From CAIWHR01 sp963779805 (lineage in GTDB: Bacteria > Pseudomonadota > Gammaproteobacteria > Burkholderiales > Casimicrobiaceae): a stretch of DNA of 64,000 bases. The number at the start of each line of letters is the position of its first letter. Positions within the stretch are counted from its first letter, which is position 1. Below the pieces are notes generated by a model, which did not search any database, was not told where the DNA came from, and was given only the letters and a program-made list of their open reading frames with translations. The stretch is from NCBI GenBank assembly GCA_963779805.1, contig CAVZZN010000003.1, forward strand, positions 372,001 through 436,000, read 5' to 3'. Both the position numbers and the translations under genes were made by a program. Positions 28,589 through 38,529 of the stretch are shown here, piece after piece.

Positions 28589-29830
28589 TCACGGCTCGCG
28601 CACGACGTCGCGCCTTGCTGCGGCGCTCGCGCGCGGCTCCTGCGCCGCCGGAGCGCCCACGCAGCGCGCGATGATGCGATCCAGGCGCTGCATCGAGCCG
28701 TGCCACGAGTGGTGCGAGAGCATGCGCTCGCGTCCCGCACGGGCGAGGCGCGCGCGCTCGCTGCGATCGCCCATGAGGCGCAATACCGCGTCGGCGAGCT
28801 CCTGCGGCGTATCGGCCGTCAGCAGATGCTCGCCCGCGATGGCGTCCACGCCGCCCGCGGCGACGCTGCTCGTGACGACCGGCACGCCCGAGGCCATCGC
28901 CTCCAGGATCTTGTTCTGCGTTCCGCGTGCGATCTTCAGCGGCGCCACCATGGCGGCCGAGCGCAGCAGATGCGGGCGCACGTCCGGCACCGTGCCGGTC
29001 ACGGTGACGCCGGGCAATTCCCCCAGGCGGGCGATCGCGGGCGGAGGCTCCGCGCCGATGATGGCAAGGCGCGCCGACGGTCGCCGCGCGCGGATCGCCG
29101 GCCACACGTTGCGGCAGAAGTCGAGCATGCACTCCTGGTTCGGAAAGTAGTCCATGCGTCCGACGAAGCAGATGCTGTCGGGGTCCCACGCCTCGTCCGA
29201 TGGCGCGAAGTAGCCGCTGTCGACCCCATTGGGAAACCAGTCCGTCGCGCGCGCGCTGTGCAGCGCGTCGAGCGCCTCCCACTCGCCCCGCGTGGTCGCC
29301 GTGCACAGGTCGAAGGCGCGCGCGAGGCGCTTCTCCTCGGCGACGAGCTTCATGCCTTCGAGACGATAGCCGAGGCTCAACGGGAATGGCTTGTAGCGCG
29401 CGTACTCCAGCCACTTCTGCGAATCCATGTCGCCGAAGTCGAGGATCTTCGGCGTACCGGTCACGCGCGCGACGTACGGCGCGACGGACGAGCAGTGCAC
29501 GAACACGAGATCGAAGCGCTGCGACGCGAGCTCGCTCTGCACCGCGCGCGCCATCGCCGGCGAGTAGAAGAAGCCGAAGGACGACGGCACCGGCGTGGGC
29601 ACGCGCGCGATCATGCGCAGCGTCTGCACCGGGTCGTGCACGCGGAGCATGCGCAACCGCGCGAACTCCCGCAGCGGTTGGCCCGCTTGCGCTTCCGCCT
29701 CCGAGCGCACGAGCGAGATCACGGTCACCTCGTGCTTCTCCGACAGGTGCCGGATCATGTTGAAGGGGCGGATCTTCCCGCCGCGCTGGGGCGGATAGGG
29801 GAACCGGTGGCACAGGTAGAGGATCTTCAT
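28589..29830 (-). CDS. Sugar transferase, PEP-CTERM/EpsH1 system-associated (Stp1 type)
   Basis: 413 residues from ATG 29830, coupled to the previous gene by ATGA. The start MKILYLCHRFPYPPQRGGKIRPFNMIRHLSEKHEV is diagnostic for the Stp1 family of GT4-like transferases that occur with exosortase A. It continues with FFYSPAMARAVQ, KILDFGDMDSQKWLEYA, CTATTRGEWEAL, WFPNGVDSGYF, FVGRMDYFPNQECMLDFC and VAPLKIARGTQNKILEAMASGVPVVTSSVAAGG (donor pocket). Intact frame. It is predicted to add a sugar to the lipid-linked exopolysaccharide repeat on the cytoplasmic face. Confidence 0.88.
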   Translation of the reverse strand: MKILYLCHRFPYPPQRGGKIRPFNMIRHLSEKHEVTVISLVRSEAEAQAGQPLREFARLRMLRVHDPVQTLRMIARVPTPVPSSFGFFYSPAMARAVQSELASQRFDLVFVHCSSVAPYVARVTGTPKILDFGDMDSQKWLEYARYKPFPLSLGYRLEGMKLVAEEKRLARAFDLCTATTRGEWEALDALHSARATDWFPNGVDSGYFAPSDEAWDPDSICFVGRMDYFPNQECMLDFCRNVWPAIRARRPSARLAIIGAEPPPAIARLGELPGVTVTGTVPDVRPHLLRSAAMVAPLKIARGTQNKILEAMASGVPVVTSSVAAGGVDAIAGEHLLTADTPQELADAVLRLMGDRSERARLARAGRERMLSHHSWHGSMQRLDRIIARCVGAPAAQEPRASAAARRDVVREP

Positions 29831-31756
29831 GCCGCCGCCAGCGACTTCAACTCGTCCGCCACGTCGGCAGGCGAGCGCGCGTCGAGGTAGATGCGCGACC
29901 AGATCTCGAGATTGAGCAGCGCGAGGAGCCGATCCGTGCCGTCGATGCGATTGGCTTCGTGCGCTTCGATCGCCTGCGCGATCTCGGCGTACCGGAACAG
30001 GCCGCGCGCGGCGACGGACTCGCGCGAGAGCACCTCGCGCAGCACCGGCGCGAGCTCGCCCTTGAGCCACGCGCCCATCGGCGTGCCGAAGCCGCGCTTC
30101 CTGCGATTGAGGATCTCCGGCGGCAGAACGTCCTTGAGCGCGAGCTTCATCGCGTGCTTGAGGCGGCCGCCCTCGATCTTCACGTCGGTCGGCATCGCGG
30201 CGGCGAGATCCACGAGCCCCTGCTCGAGCAGCGGCACGCGGCATTCGAGCGACACGGCCATGCTCATGCGATCGGTGAGCAGCAGCAGATCGTCGGGGAG
30301 CTGCGTTGCCGCATCGACGCAGAGCATGCGGTTGAGATCGTCGTCGCCCGTCGCTGCCGCGAAGGCGTCGCCGAGCGGATCCCACTCGCCTTCGGCCGCA
30401 TCGAGCAGCAGGCGCTCGACGGCGTCCTCGGCGCACACCTCGACGTACGAGCGATAGCGCTCGTCGAGCGACAGGCCGGCGGAGGCGAGGAATCCCTTCG
30501 CCAGCCGGAACGCGTTGAGCGCAGGCGAGTGCCGATCGCTGGGCAGTCGCCCGCCGATGCTCATCGCGGTGCGCCGCAGCCATTCGGGCATGCGCTCGAA
30601 GCGCGCCTGGTAGTAGTTGCCGAGGTAGCGCCGGTAGCCGCCGAAGAGCTCGTCGCCACCCACGCCGGAGAGGATCACCGTCACGTCCTGGCGCGCGAAC
30701 TTCGACACGAGATACGTGGTGATGAACGCCGTGTCGGCGACCGGCTCGTCGAGGCTCCACAACAGGCCCGGCAGCAGCGCCACCGCATCGGGACGCACGA
30801 CGATCTCGTGATGCTCGGTGTGGAACTGCTCGGCGACCCTGCGCGCGTACGGCAGCTCGTTGTAGAAGCTCTCGGCTGCGCCGCCCTCGAAGCCGATCGA
30901 GTACGTCTTCACCGGACGGTCGCTGTGCGCGGCCATGAACGCGACCACGGCGCTCGAGTCGATGCCGCCGGAGAGGAATGCGCCGATCGGCACGTCGCTC
31001 ACCATCTGCATGCGCACCGCTTCCTCCATGCGCGCGCGCACCGCGCGGATCCACTCCTGCGCCGGGCGCGCGCGGTCCACGGCGGTCGGAAACGACCAGT
31101 AACGCGTCTCGGTGACCGTGCCGTTCTCGGCGATCAGCAGCGTGGCGGGCGGAAGCTTGCGGATGCCCGCGAAAAGCGACCGCGGCGCGGCGACGTAGCC
31201 GAGCGACAGGTACGAGCGCAGCGCGAGCGGGTCGATCGCGCGGCGCACGCCCGGAAGCGCGAGGATGGCCTTCGCCTCGCTCGCGAACGCGAGCCGTTCG
31301 CGCATCCTGCGCCACGTAGACGGGCTTGATGCCGAGGCGATCGCGCCCGATCACGAGGCGCTCGCGCCGCGCGTCCCACAGGGCGAAGCCGAACATGCCG
31401 TTCAGATGCGTCACGAACGCGTCGCCGTGCTCCTCGTACAGGTGCAGGATCGTCTCGCAGTCGGACGCGGTCCTGAAGCGATGGCCGGCGCGCTCGAGAT
31501 CGCTGCGCAACTCGCGGTAGTTGTAGATCTCGCCGTTCGCCACGAGCCAGAGCGTGCCGTCCTCGTTGCGAAGCGGCTGGTGACCGCCGGCGACGTCGAT
31601 GATCGACAGCCGCCGCATGCCGATGGCGCAGGCGCGATCGACGTGCGAGCCCTCGTCGTCCGGGCCGCGATGCACCGTGAGGCGCGCCATCGGCGCGAGC
31701 GCGTCGGCCGTCGCAGCCGCGCCGTCGAGGTGAAGGAAACCGTAGATGCCGCACAT
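29827..31756 (-). CDS. Asparagine synthase-type amidotransferase of the XrtA locus (one frameshift)
   Basis: ATG 31756 begins MCGIYGFLHLDG, with catalytic Cys2 of the glutaminase domain. It follows with HRGPDDEGSHVD, RRLSIIDVAGGHQPL, NGEIYNYRELRSDLE and LNGMFGFALWDARRERLVIGRDRLGIKPVY. A single break near 31305 leads to FASEAKAILALPGVRRAID. The synthetase domain then shows PIGAFLSGGIDSSAVVAFMA, VILSGVGGDELFGGYRRYLG, LLLLTDRMSMAVSLECRVPLLEQ and NRRKRGFGTPMGAWLKG. The total is about 643 residues, normal for AsnB. In XrtA loci these proteins are thought to amidate a sugar-acid or similar component rather than serve general asparagine supply. Stop 29827 overlaps the Stp1 start. Confidence 0.86.
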
Positions 31757-31829
31757 GTCAGTGGCGCTCGGCCGCCCGAAGCCACTGACAAGCCCCCCTG
31801 GGGGGAGCGAGCGAAGCGAGTTCGGGGGG
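31757..31829. repeat. Intra-operon double-hairpin repeat element
   Basis: The 81-bp gap between two amidotransferase genes is filled by structure. GTCAGTGGC (31757-31765) pairs with GCCACTGAC (31781-31789). Directly after it, CCCCCCTGGGGGG (31793-31805) is followed by a purine-rich AGCGAGCGAAGCGAG linker and a second GGGGGG (31824-31829), which offers an alternative pairing for the C-run. From memory, C-run/G-run elements with such a linker are dispersed intergenic repeats in Burkholderiales; that is not verified here. Inside an operon it could attenuate transcription or stabilise the upstream mRNA. Confidence 0.7.
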
Positions 31830-31837
31830 ACGTCTCA

Positions 31838-33758
31838 TCAGGCCGCGAGGGTGCGCCGCACCGGTTGATCGATGGTGTTGCGCAGGAAGCCCTCGAACAT
31901 CAGCAGGCTCCACAGCGCGGGGCTGTGGTCGCGCGCACCCGACTGGTGCTGCTCGACCAGCAGGCGCAGGTACGCGGGATCGAAGTAGCCGGTTGCCGCG
32001 AGCCGATCGCCGGTGACGGCAGCCCCGACCCGCTCGCGCAAGGGTCCGCGGAACCAGCTCGCGAGCGGCACCGCGAAGCCCATCTTCGGACGATACAGCA
32101 CGTCGTGCGGCAGGTAAGGCTCCATCGCCTTCTTGAACAGGAACTTGCCTTCGCCGCCGCGCAGCTTGAGGTTGGACGGCAGCGTCGCGAGCCACTCCAC
32201 CAGCGGATGGTCCATCAGCGGCTCGCGCACCTCGAGCGAGTGCGCCATGCTCGCGCGATCGACCTTGGTGTTGATGTCGCCCACGAGGTACGTCTTGAGA
32301 TCGAGGTACTGCACGAGCGCGAGCGGATCGTCGGTGCCGGCGTTGCGACGATGGCGCGCAAACACGTCGGAGGCGTCGTAGCCTGCGAGCTGCACGCGCA
32401 GGCGGCTGCTGAAGAGCCTGCGGCGCATCGGCGCGCGCACCACCGACACCTCGTGGAAGTACGCTTCCAGCGAGCTTCGCGCGACGGCCTCGAAGGTGCT
32501 CTTCGCACGGAACACGCGGGGCGCCCAGTCGAGCTTGGGATACGCGCGGGCGAGAAGACCGAACACGGGCCGGCGCACCTGGAGCGGCAACACCGAGCGC
32601 AGGCGCTCCTCGTTCACGTGCCAGCGATAGCGGCGGTAGCCCCCGAAGCTTTCGTCGCCGCCGTCGCCGGAGAGCGCGACCGTGACGTTCCTGCGCGCGA
32701 GCTCGCACACACGATACGTCGGGATCGCCGAGCTGTCGGCGAAGGGCTCGTCGTAGAGGTCGACGAGCCGGTCGACGAGATCGAAGTCGTCGCTCTCGAC
32801 CCGCTCCTCGCGATGGTTCGTGTGATAACGCTGCGCCACTTCGCGCGCGTAACGCGACTCGTCGTACGCGGGATCGCTGAACGCGATGGAGCAGGTGTTC
32901 ACCGGGCTCGACGACATGCCGGCCATCAGCGCGACCACCGCCGATGAATCGACACCGCCGGACAGGAACGCGCCGAGCGGCACCTCCGAGATCATGCGCA
33001 GGCGCACCGATTCCTGCAGCCGCGCGCACCAGCTCCTCGCCCGCTTCGTGCGCGTCGATCGCATTGTCCAGCGTGAAGCGCACGTCCCAGTAGGGCTTGG
33101 GCTGCGGGAACGGCGCGCCGCGCCGCACGAGCAGCGTGTGCGCCGGCGAGAGCTTGCGCGTCTGGCGAAAGATCGTGCGCGGCTCCGCGACATAGCCGAG
33201 GGCGAAGTACTCCTCCACGGCGCAGGGATCGATGTCGCGGTCGATGCCCCCGTGCGCGAGCAGCGCCTTCAACTCCGAGCCGAACACGAGCTCGCCGTCC
33301 GGCAGCAGCGAGTAGTAGAGCGGCTTCACGCCCAGGCGGTCGCGCGCGAGGAAGAGCGTCGATTGATTGGCATCCCAGAGCGCGAACGCGAACATGCCGC
33401 GAAAGCGCTCGACGCAGCGCTCGCCCCACGCTTCCCAGGCGTGGACGATCACCTCGGTGTCGGAGCGGGTGTGGAACGCGTGGCCCAGTGCGACGAGCTC
33501 CGGGATGAGCTCCCGGTAGTTGTAGATCTCGCCGTTGAAGACGACGGCGACGGAGCGGTCCTCGTTGTACAGCGGCTGCTGCCCCGTCGACAGGTCGATG
33601 ATCGAGAGCCGGCGATGCGCGAGGCCGATGCCCGGCTCGAGCAGCACGCCTTCCTCGTCCGGCCCGCGATGCAGCAAGGCATCGTGCATGCGCCCGAGCG
33701 CGGCGTGGTCCACCAGACGCCTGCCGCGCGTGTCGAAGATGCCTGCGATGCCGCACAT
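31838..33758 (-). CDS. Exosortase A system-associated amidotransferase 1 (one frameshift)
   Basis: ATG 33758 begins MCGIAGIFDTRGRRLVDHAALGRMHDALLHRGPDEEGVLLEPGIGLAHRRLSI, the characteristic opening of amidotransferase 1 in exosortase A loci. Cys2 and NGEIYNYRELIPEL of the glutaminase domain are intact. After a break near 33020 the synthetase domain gives PLGAFLSGGVDSSAVVALMAG, VALSGDGGDESFGGYRRYRW, GDINTKVDRASMAHSLEVREPLMDH and YRPKMGFAVPLASWFRG, ending TIDQPVRRTLAA at 31838. About 640 residues. It is a glutamine-dependent amide-forming enzyme; the physiological acceptor in XrtA systems is not established. Confidence 0.88.
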
Positions 33759-33777
33759 GGCGCTCTCTCGCTCCGCC

Positions 33778-35037
33778 TCAGTTGCCGATGCCGTGCGAGT
33801 CGGACATGTGCGCCGGGTCGGCACGCCCCCCGTCCGCGGTCGCCGCCGGCGATGGCCGTGCGGTCGCGGACAGCAGCGCCTCGTACAGCGCCTGGTACTC
33901 GCCGACCATCCGGCCGAGCTCGAAGCGCTCGACGACGGTCGCACGCGCCCGGAGCCCGCGTTCGCGCAGCAGGACCGGATCGCTCGTGAATCGCGCGAGC
34001 AGGCCGGCAAGGCGTTGCACGTCTCCCGGCTCGAACAACGCTCCCGCTTCGCCGTCGATCACCGCTTCGAGGTTGCCTCCGACCGCGGTCGCGATCACCG
34101 GCACGCCGGTGGCCATGGCTTCGAGCAACGTGTTCGAGAGCCCTTCGAAGATCGAAGGCAGCACGAAGACGTCGAATGCGCGCAGCACCGCGGGGACGTC
34201 GGAGACCGCACCGGGCAGCCAGACCCGGGAAGCCAGGCCGAGCGCATGCACGAGCTGGCGCAGCTCCGGACCGAGGGGCCCGTCGCCGACGATCGCAAGC
34301 CGCGCGCGCGCTTCGCCGCTGCCCACCAGCGCGGCGAACGCGCGGATGAGCGTAGCCTGGTCCTTCACCGGCTGGAGCCGCCCGATCGTTCCGATCACGA
34401 CGCTGTCCCGATCGGCGAAGCCGGGCGGGAGGATGCCCGTCTCGCGCTGCGCAGGAGGCGCAAAGCGCCGCGTATCGACGCCGTTGTGGATGCGCGTGAT
34501 GCGCTCGGGCGAAATCCCGACGCGCTGCACGAGATACGCGCCGATCTGATCGGAGACTGCAACGAAGCGGTCGACCAGCGGCGCATGCAGCCTGCGCAGC
34601 AACGCCGGCTTGCGGCGCACGCCCCCGGGATCGCTTGCGTCCCAGCCGTGCTCGCTGTGCACGCAGCAGCGCACCCCCGCAAGACGCGCCGGCAGCAGCG
34701 CATCGAGCCCCGACGGACCGCGCGTGTGCACGATCGCCGGCGCGAGGCGCCGGCAAAGGCGGAACAGATCGCGTCGCAGGCGCCATACGCCGGCGCTCGA
34801 CCGGTGCATCGCCAGCACCTCGACGTCGCGTCGCTCGATGCGAAAGCGGAAATCCGAGTAGTCCTCGACGCACGCGATGGCGTGGCGAAAGCGCGCTTCC
34901 GGCATCCGGTTGACGAGGTTGACGAGGCCGTTCTCCATGCCGCCCATCCTCAGGTGATGGAGAACGTGCAGCACGAGCGGAGGCTCGTGCGCGCTCGCTG
35001 GCGCGCAGGCGCGCTCGGGGCGTCGCTTCGAGCTCAT
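33778..35037 (-). CDS. Sugar transferase, PEP-CTERM/EpsH1 system-associated (Stp2 type)
   Basis: 419 residues from ATG 35037, in ATGA overlap with the exosortase gene. After a 20-residue basic leader the GT-B domain begins LVLHVLHHLRMGGMENGLVNLVNRMP, the Stp2-family signature with its GGMENGLVNL loop. Further blocks are VHTRGPSGLDALLPARLAGV, HSEHGWDASDPGG, FVAVSDQIGAYLVQRVGI, IHNGVDTRRFAP, IGTIGRLQPVKDQATLIRAFA and PSIFEGLSNTLLEAMATGVPVIATAVGGNLE. Intact. With Stp1 and the other GT4 gene it accounts for at least three sugar additions in the XrtA-linked polysaccharide. Confidence 0.88.
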   Translation of the reverse strand: MSSKRRPERACAPASAHEPPLVLHVLHHLRMGGMENGLVNLVNRMPEARFRHAIACVEDYSDFRFRIERRDVEVLAMHRSSAGVWRLRRDLFRLCRRLAPAIVHTRGPSGLDALLPARLAGVRCCVHSEHGWDASDPGGVRRKPALLRRLHAPLVDRFVAVSDQIGAYLVQRVGISPERITRIHNGVDTRRFAPPAQRETGILPPGFADRDSVVIGTIGRLQPVKDQATLIRAFAALVGSGEARARLAIVGDGPLGPELRQLVHALGLASRVWLPGAVSDVPAVLRAFDVFVLPSIFEGLSNTLLEAMATGVPVIATAVGGNLEAVIDGEAGALFEPGDVQRLAGLLARFTSDPVLLRERGLRARATVVERFELGRMVGEYQALYEALLSATARPSPAATADGGRADPAHMSDSHGIGN

Positions 35038-36635
35038 GACGCCGTGCCCGCCGCCGCGCGCAACATGGCGAGGATCGCCGCGCCATTGTCGGCGAGGAAG
35101 TGATCGATGGCCTGCGCGGCGGCCGTCCCGTTGCCGTGCGCGTAGACGATTACGACGGCGGAATCGTCGCGTCCCGAGCGAAGCTCCGACCAGGCCGTGT
35201 AGATCTTGGCCACGACGTCGCTCGCCGTGAGACGACCGTCGATCCAGTAGAGCTGCCGCGCCGTGATCTCGTCGCTCGTCTGGGTGCTCACGATGCGCTC
35301 CGAACGCAGCGCGACGCTCTGGCCGGCCACTCGCGCCAGAGCATCGGGCTCGGAAACCCGGCTCCAGCGCGGGTCGCTGGTCGACACGATGCTGTTCGCG
35401 GAACTGACGAGCTTCCTCGTCGCGCTCTGGCCGCGGTAATACGCGACGTAGAGGCCGACCGTGCGACCGTCCTTCGCGAATGACTGCGCGAGCGTGCCCG
35501 ATGGCGCAACGAACTGGGGCGACCACGATGTCGGCATCGGCGGCGTGCTCTGCCAGCCCGCCGCAGGCTGGAACGCAAGCACGACGGGTAGCGCGGACCG
35601 GCCGGCGGTCGAGGCGATCACGCGCTGCTGCGCGGCACCCGAAATTCCCACGATCACGGCGAGCGCAAGCGCCACGCCCCAGTACCCCGACGGCGCGGCA
35701 GGGCCATCGCGCCGGCTCGCCGCGCGCTTCGGATCCGGCATCGCGTCGGGCTCGCGCCAGCGCGCGCCGATCCAGAACATCGCGCCGACCACGATGCCGA
35801 AGAAGATCCAGCCGTAGATCAGGTGATCGACGCCCACCGCGAGCCGGTTGTTCGAGAGGTGGCCGAGCAGCACGATCAGGTACGCGCGCATCCAGTTCGC
35901 GAGGATCGGCACGACGGCCGCGCACGCGATGAAGATCGCGCGGCGCTTGGTCGAGCGATAGGTGAGGTAGGCGTACAGCGTGCCCACCATCAGCGACGCG
36001 ATCAGGTAACGCACGCCGCTGCACGCCTCCACCACCGACCACGCGCCCGAGGGGATCACGAACACGAGTCCCTGCCGGTACACGGGGATCCCCGTGGCGC
36101 GCAGCGCCGCCACCGTGAAGTCCGCCGTCCAGTCCATGAGGCGCGGGAGCAGGAAGTCGCCCACGGGCAGCGCGAAGAACAGGAACAGGAGCGGAAACGC
36201 GAGCAGCCGCGCGACCTGCAGCCCCAGCACCGCGGGCACGATGAGCACGACGCTCGCCAGGAACGCGAACTGGGATAGCGCGTTCACCCGCCCCAGCACG
36301 CCGGCGAGCGCGAGCGCACCCATCGCCGCGACGGCGAGCAGGGGCCACGGCGACGGCCGCGGCTCGACGGCCGCAAGCTCGCCGCGCAAGCGCCACGCGA
36401 GCCACAGCACGAGCGGCGGCACGACGAAGCCGTGATTGTAGGTCGTGGTGCGCGCCCAGGTCTCCACCATTTCCGCAGCCACCGGCCAGTAGCAGACGAT
36501 CGTCCAGGCCACGCACCCGGCGAGCGCCAGCAGCGGCCATTTCCATGCCGCCCGCTGCGCGACGCCGCCGGCACGAGCATCGAGCGGATGTTCGACGGGG
36601 ATCGAGGCCATGCGTGCGGGGTCCGGCTCAGCCAA
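35034..36635 (-). CDS. xrtA: Exosortase A fused to EpsI domain
   Basis: 533 residues. The N-terminal two thirds is a polytopic exosortase with about eight membrane helices and the cysteine-protease-like triad visible as Cys205 in VVEACSGVRYL, Arg250 in NWMRAY and His271 in GVDHLIYGW. YNHGFVVP near residue 66 is also family-typical. After a basic linker (residues 292-312) comes one more membrane segment and a periplasmic EpsI/DUF3485 domain (residues about 330-530: FQPAAGWQ, VGLYVAYYRGQ, YWIDGRLTASDVVAKIY). Exosortase A cleaves and transfers PEP-CTERM proteins at the inner membrane. The fusion with EpsI is usual for XrtA. Start ATG 36635 overlaps the FemAB stop; ATG 36611 is an alternative. 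Confidence 0.93.
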   Translation of the reverse strand: MAEPDPARMASIPVEHPLDARAGGVAQRAAWKWPLLALAGCVAWTIVCYWPVAAEMVETWARTTTYNHGFVVPPLVLWLAWRLRGELAAVEPRPSPWPLLAVAAMGALALAGVLGRVNALSQFAFLASVVLIVPAVLGLQVARLLAFPLLFLFFALPVGDFLLPRLMDWTADFTVAALRATGIPVYRQGLVFVIPSGAWSVVEACSGVRYLIASLMVGTLYAYLTYRSTKRRAIFIACAAVVPILANWMRAYLIVLLGHLSNNRLAVGVDHLIYGWIFFGIVVGAMFWIGARWREPDAMPDPKRAASRRDGPAAPSGYWGVALALAVIVGISGAAQQRVIASTAGRSALPVVLAFQPAAGWQSTPPMPTSWSPQFVAPSGTLAQSFAKDGRTVGLYVAYYRGQSATRKLVSSANSIVSTSDPRWSRVSEPDALARVAGQSVALRSERIVSTQTSDEITARQLYWIDGRLTASDVVAKIYTAWSELRSGRDDSAVVIVYAHGNGTAAAQAIDHFLADNGAAILAMLRAAAGTAS

Positions 36636-37683
36636 GGTTGCGCACGATGTGAGGCCCCAGCCGATTGGCGAGGGCGAGCGGCATGCGCCGCCACAATGCG
36701 ATGACCGCGCGGTACTTGGGATTGGCGGGATTGTTCTGCGGGATCGCGTCGCGGCGATACAGCCGGTATTCGTAGTGCAGCGGCTGCGGCTCGAAACCCC
36801 AGTTCTTCTTGAACGCGAACGGTCCCGTGCCGCGCTTGCTGCGGCCGTAATCGAACACCCGCATGCCGCGCTCGCACGCGCGGCGCATCAGCTCCCAGTA
36901 CTTGAAGTCGTTGGCCGCGAGATCGCGTGCCGCAACGTCGTCGCCGGCGTAATAGGGCAGGACCTCGTCGCGGAAGTAGAACGACAGCACGCTCGACAAC
37001 GGCCGCCCGTCCGGCGCAACCACCGTGAGGACCTCGCAGTCGTCGCCGAACACGCGCTGAAGCGTCTCGAAATAGCGACGCGGCAGCGCGGGCGTGCCGT
37101 GGCGGTGCACGTTGTCGGCGTAAAGCGCGAACATGCGCGCGCAGCTCGCGTCGATCTCGCTGCGCAAGCCGTGCTTGATTCCCTTGCGCACCATGGCGCG
37201 CTGCTTGCGCGGGATCGCGAGCATGTTCGCCTCGACGTCGGGCAGGATGGCCTTGCGGAACGTGCAATACAGGTCCTGGGCCGGCCAGTCCGCGTGCGAG
37301 CGCGTGAGCTGCCGCAGCTCCAGATGCTCGACCCCGAGCCGGTGCGCGAGCGCGTCGGCCTCGTCCTCGAGCGCAGCGGCCGCTTCCGGAGTTGCTGCAG
37401 CGACGCCGCCATACACCGCGAACGGAAGCGAGACCAGCGCGTTGCCGAACAGGCGGCTCTTCACGTGCGCGAGCGGAAGCACGCCTTCGATGGCGCCCGC
37501 CCGCTGCGCGTACAGGAAGTACGTGTCGTGCCGGAAGACCTGCGCGATCACGTGCTGCCACGCCGAGCGATGGAAGAACGTCGCGTCCGGGCATCCCAGC
37601 ACGAAGCGATCCCAGCGCGTGGCGCCCCCGGCATCGTCCGGCCGCAGCCGGGCGATGGCGAGATCAGTGCACCGCGTCGGCAA
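36628..37683 (-). CDS. FemAB family protein, XrtA/PEP-CTERM system-associated
   Basis: 351 residues in an intact frame opening at TTG 37683. No better ATG or GTG lies near, and the overlap with the deacetylase stop is 20 bp. Blocks DRFVLGCPDATFFHRSAWQHVI, GVLPLAHVKSRLFGNALVSLPFAVYGG, RKQRAMVRKGIKHGL, GRPLSSVLSFYFRDEVLPYYAGD, NDFKYWELMRRACERGMRVFDYGRSKRGTGPFAFKKNWGFEPQPL are those of FemAB proteins with the duplicated GNAT fold. Classical FemAB proteins move amino acids from aminoacyl-tRNA to peptidoglycan precursors. This subfamily travels with exosortase A and may add aminoacyl groups to the exopolysaccharide. The acceptor is unknown. Confidence 0.88.
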   Translation of the reverse strand: MPTRCTDLAIARLRPDDAGGATRWDRFVLGCPDATFFHRSAWQHVIAQVFRHDTYFLYAQRAGAIEGVLPLAHVKSRLFGNALVSLPFAVYGGVAAATPEAAAALEDEADALAHRLGVEHLELRQLTRSHADWPAQDLYCTFRKAILPDVEANMLAIPRKQRAMVRKGIKHGLRSEIDASCARMFALYADNVHRHGTPALPRRYFETLQRVFGDDCEVLTVVAPDGRPLSSVLSFYFRDEVLPYYAGDDVAARDLAANDFKYWELMRRACERGMRVFDYGRSKRGTGPFAFKKNWGFEPQPLHYEYRLYRRDAIPQNNPANPKYRAVIALWRRMPLALANRLGPHIVRNLG

Positions 37684-38496
37684 GGAACACCTCGTCCACG
37701 CGACCCCAGTCGAAGTCCGCCAGGAGACGCCGCAACCGATGCTCGGTGTGCCGCAGGTTGAGATAGTGGCGAAACCGGGTCTTCGCGTCGATGCCGGGCA
37801 CGCGCGGCTGCTCGCAGTCGAGCTCCCACGGATGGAAATAGAAGATCGCCGGCGATCCGTCGCGCTCGTTCACGCGACGCAGCATCCAGCGCGACACGGC
37901 ATAAGGCATCAGGCGGAAATAGCCGCCGCCGCCGGCGGGCCAGTTGCGATCGAAGAGCCGCACCGTCGTGACCGGGACTTCGACGAGGCCGTCGCGCACG
38001 CGATGCGCGAATCGCGGTGCGTCGGGCATGCCGTAATGGTCGTGGCGAATCGGATACACGCTCGAGCTGTAGCGATAGCCCGCGCGCTCGATGCAGTCGA
38101 AGGCCCATGGATTGTCGGCGCCGACCGAGAAGCTGGGCGCGCGATAGCCCTTCACCTCGTGCCCCGAGAGGTCCTCCAGCACGGATCTTGGCGAGCCGGA
38201 TGTCGGCGAGGAACGGGGCCTCGCCCTGGTCCGTCGCGCGGTGATGCGCAAAGCCGTGGCTCGCGAGCTCGTGGCCGTTGTCCACGATGCTGCGCACGAG
38301 GTGCGGATAGCGCTGCGCGATCCAGCCGAGGGTGAAGAAGGTCGCGTGCACGCCGCGCTCGGCGAGGAGGCGCGAGGATCACGTCCACGTTGCGCTCGAC
38401 CCGGCAGTGGCGCGTGTCCCACTCCGCACGCGCGATGTACGGTGCCAGAGCCGAGACCTGGAAGTAGTCCTCGACGTCGATCGTGAGCGCATTCAC
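37664..38496 (-). CDS. XrtA-associated polysaccharide deacetylase (DUF3473), two frameshifts
   Basis: GTG 38496 begins NALTIDVEDYFQVSALAPYI, in which the two aspartates of DVEDYF are the metal and catalytic residues of the NodB/CE4 fold. A break near 38380 leads to HATFFTLGWIAQRYPHLVRSIVDNGHELASHGFAHHRA, carrying the SHGxxH zinc motif. A second break near 38180 leads to EVKGYRAPSFSVGADNPWAFDCIERAGYRYSSSVYPI, WPAGGGGYFRLMP and the DUF3473 tail FYFHPWELDCEQPRVPGIDAKTRFRHYLNL. It would N-deacetylate the exopolysaccharide or its intermediates. Encoded next to WecB, which fits an aminosugar-containing polymer. Confidence 0.85.
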
Positions 38497-38529
38497 GATC
38501 CTCGCGGGCGGCCGTCGCCGTCGGCGCGC

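Noticed and set aside
27266..29890. An 874-codon open frame on the plus strand opposite the dehydrogenase and Stp1 genes
   Set aside because: His/Arg/Ala-rich antisense shadow of high-GC codons; the minus-strand genes have clear domains.
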